Assembly (NCBI RefSeq): GCF_002264395.1
Contig: NZ_NFVA01000024.1
Span: 1-64,000 of the forward strand
Reading direction: 5' to 3'
DNA from: Paenibacillus sp. VTT E-133291
GTDB taxonomy: Bacteria; Bacillota; Bacilli; Paenibacillales; Paenibacillaceae
DNA length: 64,000 bases
Shown: positions 62,731 to 64,000 of the stretch, one piece after another
Numbering within the stretch: the stretch's first letter is position 1
Layout of the letters: each line of letters starts with the position of its first letter
Position numbers and translations under genes: made by a program
The notes under the pieces: generated by a model
What the model was told of the DNA's origin: nothing
Seen by the model: the letters and a program-made list of their open reading frames with translations, nothing else
Databases searched by the model: none

Positions 62731-63144
62731 TTACACCTCTCTTCTAAATGATCCTCCGTCAATCTGACCCTTGCTCTTATAACGCTCTAGTTCACTTTGT
62801 ACGGCTGTAAGGCTACCTTGCAAACCATTAATATCATCCGCTTCAACGGTATCCCCGGGGGTTTCATAAGTTACATATACCTCGGGCACATCGGCAAAAA
62901 TCTTAATCAACCGCCGCCACGGCGCCTCATCCGGAAAAGACACAGTGAAATTGCGTAGCTCGATCCCGGAATACTGTGACCCCGTGTACACCGCAATAGT
63001 TTGGTTATTAATGTTGTCATGTGCAAGCAAACCACTGTAAGCGCCATTTACAAGCGATAATCTCTCTTCGATAACATAGCTGCTACCATTAGCTTTTTTA
63101 TTTAGCTTGTCTTGAAATATATCAATTTGTTCTGGATACCCCAT
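62731..63144 (-). CDS. Phage tail protein of unknown function
   Basis: The protein has about 137 residues from MGYPEQIDIFQDKLNKK (63144), six bases after GGAGG. Central strands (NINNQTIAVYTGSQYSGIEL) and a C-terminal helix (TAVQSELERYKSKGQIDGGS) are visible. The C-terminal IDGGSF motif is often found in small fibre-associated phage proteins. It sits between XkdT-like and fibre genes. Confidence 0.72.
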   Translation of the reverse strand: MGYPEQIDIFQDKLNKKANGSSYVIEERLSLVNGAYSGLLAHDNINNQTIAVYTGSQYSGIELRNFTVSFPDEAPWRRLIKIFADVPEVYVTYETPGDTVEADDINGLQGSLTAVQSELERYKSKGQIDGGSFRREV

Positions 63145-63145
63145 G

Positions 63146-64000
63146 CTACACCTCCAGTAAAACATTGCCGAACAACGGTACTTCTTCTTCGTTCAACATT
63201 ACGTTGCCCGCTCCACCGTTCAGCTTCAGCTCACTGTAATCCGCGACTCCCTCAGTAGCTAGCAATAGTGCCCCGACTACAGACTGGCTAATATAGGTTG
63301 CTGAAAAAGCTTTCTCCTTGCGATAACTCTCAAGAATCCCCTTGAATTCATCATTTACAGCTTGCAGTGCATAACCTGAAGCAAGGGTTACTTTTGCGCT
63401 TATACTAATACTTTTTCCCGTTGCCGATGCTACTGTTACAACTGCACCTACGGGGGCTTGTCCCTCACCCGCTCCAGAGACCGGATCAATGTAATGCTGA
63501 ACCTTAGTCACCAGCAGCTCAGAAGCAGGAAGTTTCTCGGCATCCACAACAATCACTTTCACCGTCTTAGGGCCGTCCCATAACGGAAAAACACGTGCAC
63601 CTCCCACCCCCACAACCTGCATCGCCCACTCCATATAGTGATATTTATTGCCGCTAGTAGCTGGGCGCCTGGCTGAATCCAAATAACGTTGGCGTAGCGA
63701 TTCATCGGTTTCTTCGTTCTCTCCGGGAATCAATAGAGCAGCTATTTCCCCACGCGCAAGGTCTGAAATATAATCCACTGGCAGCAAAGAGCCGAAGTAT
63801 CGACTTCCTTCTTCTCCAGCAGTTTCACTTTCCAGCCGATACACTCCAAGAGATAACTTCTCCACGGCAATATAATTCAGCATATCGAGAGAGAAGCGGC
63901 TGCCTAGAGGAACATCCACAAATCCTCCATCCGCTTTATAAAAAATCCCCTTCAGCTGCGCCTTACTCGCTTCACGCCTTACAATTCCTGACCAGGCGAT
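63146..64000 (-). CDS. XkdT-like baseplate J protein, C-terminal part (runs off the window)
   Basis: At least 284 residues are open from the window edge to the stop at 63146. GGFVDVPLGSRFSLDMLNYI, LVESETAGEEGSRYFG-like and GEIAALLIPGENEETDESLRQRYLD with ATSGNKYHYMEWAMQVVGVG are baseplate J/gp47 signatures. The protein forms part of the contractile-tail baseplate; in PBSX its order XkdT-XkdU is the same as here. The N-terminus is missing. Confidence 0.9.
   Translation of the reverse strand: MAWSGIVRREASKAQLKGIFYKADGGFVDVPLGSRFSLDMLNYIAVEKLSLGVYRLESETAGEEGSRYFGSLLPVDYISDLARGEIAALLIPGENEETDESLRQRYLDSARRPATSGNKYHYMEWAMQVVGVGGARVFPLWDGPKTVKVIVVDAEKLPASELLVTKVQHYIDPVSGAGEGQAPVGAVVTVASATGKSISISAKVTLASGYALQAVNDEFKGILESYRKEKAFSATYISQSVVGALLLATEGVADYSELKLNGGAGNVMLNEEEVPLFGNVLLEV

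Overview
The window looks like a chromosomal stretch of a Paenibacillus-type, low-to-moderate GC, spore-former-lineage Firmicute. The evidence is AAGGAGG-type ribosome binding sites, a YesM/YesN two-component pair beside a sugar ABC importer, the sigW-rsiW-cdaA-cdaR-glmM-glmS gene order with a glmS ribozyme, and a PBSX/Xkd-style phage tail module. The genus is an inference; no rRNA or tRNA gene is present.

Layout. 1-6.3 kb (all minus strand): the start of a secreted carbohydrate-binding protein behind cre-like operators, small housekeeping or unknown genes, a decayed isochorismatase-family gene, a thioredoxin-reductase-like flavoprotein, and a TetR-aldo/keto reductase operon with a perfect 18-bp operator. 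6.5-15 kb: a sugar-use locus. GH43 enzyme, two ABC permeases and a lipoprotein binding protein form one operon; a YesM/YesN two-component pair and a second binding protein, which has an ACG where the start codon should be, form another. A DUF1801 gene follows at 15.2-15.6 kb.

15,683-38,723 is a complete Tn7-like transposon of about 23 kb, inserted 24-25 bp past the glmS stop codon, the classical attTn7 position. It has TGT/ACA termini, four contiguous 20-bp TnsB-type sites at the glmS-proximal end, four spaced sites at the far end, and a flanking ACGATT direct repeat. The tnsA-tnsB-tnsC-tnsD(tniQ)-tniQ cluster carries two different TniQ-family targeting proteins and there is no CRISPR-Cas. 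The cargo resembles a defence island: a 1,564-residue nuclease-NTPase-helical-repeat protein, an HNH-type protein, a membrane protein, and a three-gene nuclease/small protein/helicase module of Hachiman-like logic. In that module a CCCAAAC slippery heptamer, a 9-nt spacer and a hairpin sit where the small gene and the helicase gene overlap. A protein with two RusA-like halves lies between the right end and tnsA. The native glmS terminator is now stranded on the other side of the element.

38.7-46.5 kb: the glmS, glmM, cdaR, cdaA, rsiW, sigW cluster (cell-wall precursor synthesis, c-di-AMP and envelope stress), with a glmS ribozyme in the glmS leader. 46.5-47.6 kb is non-coding and holds a long inverted repeat and a series of four degenerate hairpins. 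47.6-50.4 kb is PEP carboxylase. 50.6-56.9 kb is a LysR regulator divergent from a ferric-iron-type ABC importer operon that ends in a metallo-beta-lactamase-fold gene. 56.9-64 kb is a phage tail and lysis module (holin, M15 endolysin, XhlA, XkdX, tail fibres, XkdU, XkdT) that runs off the right edge.
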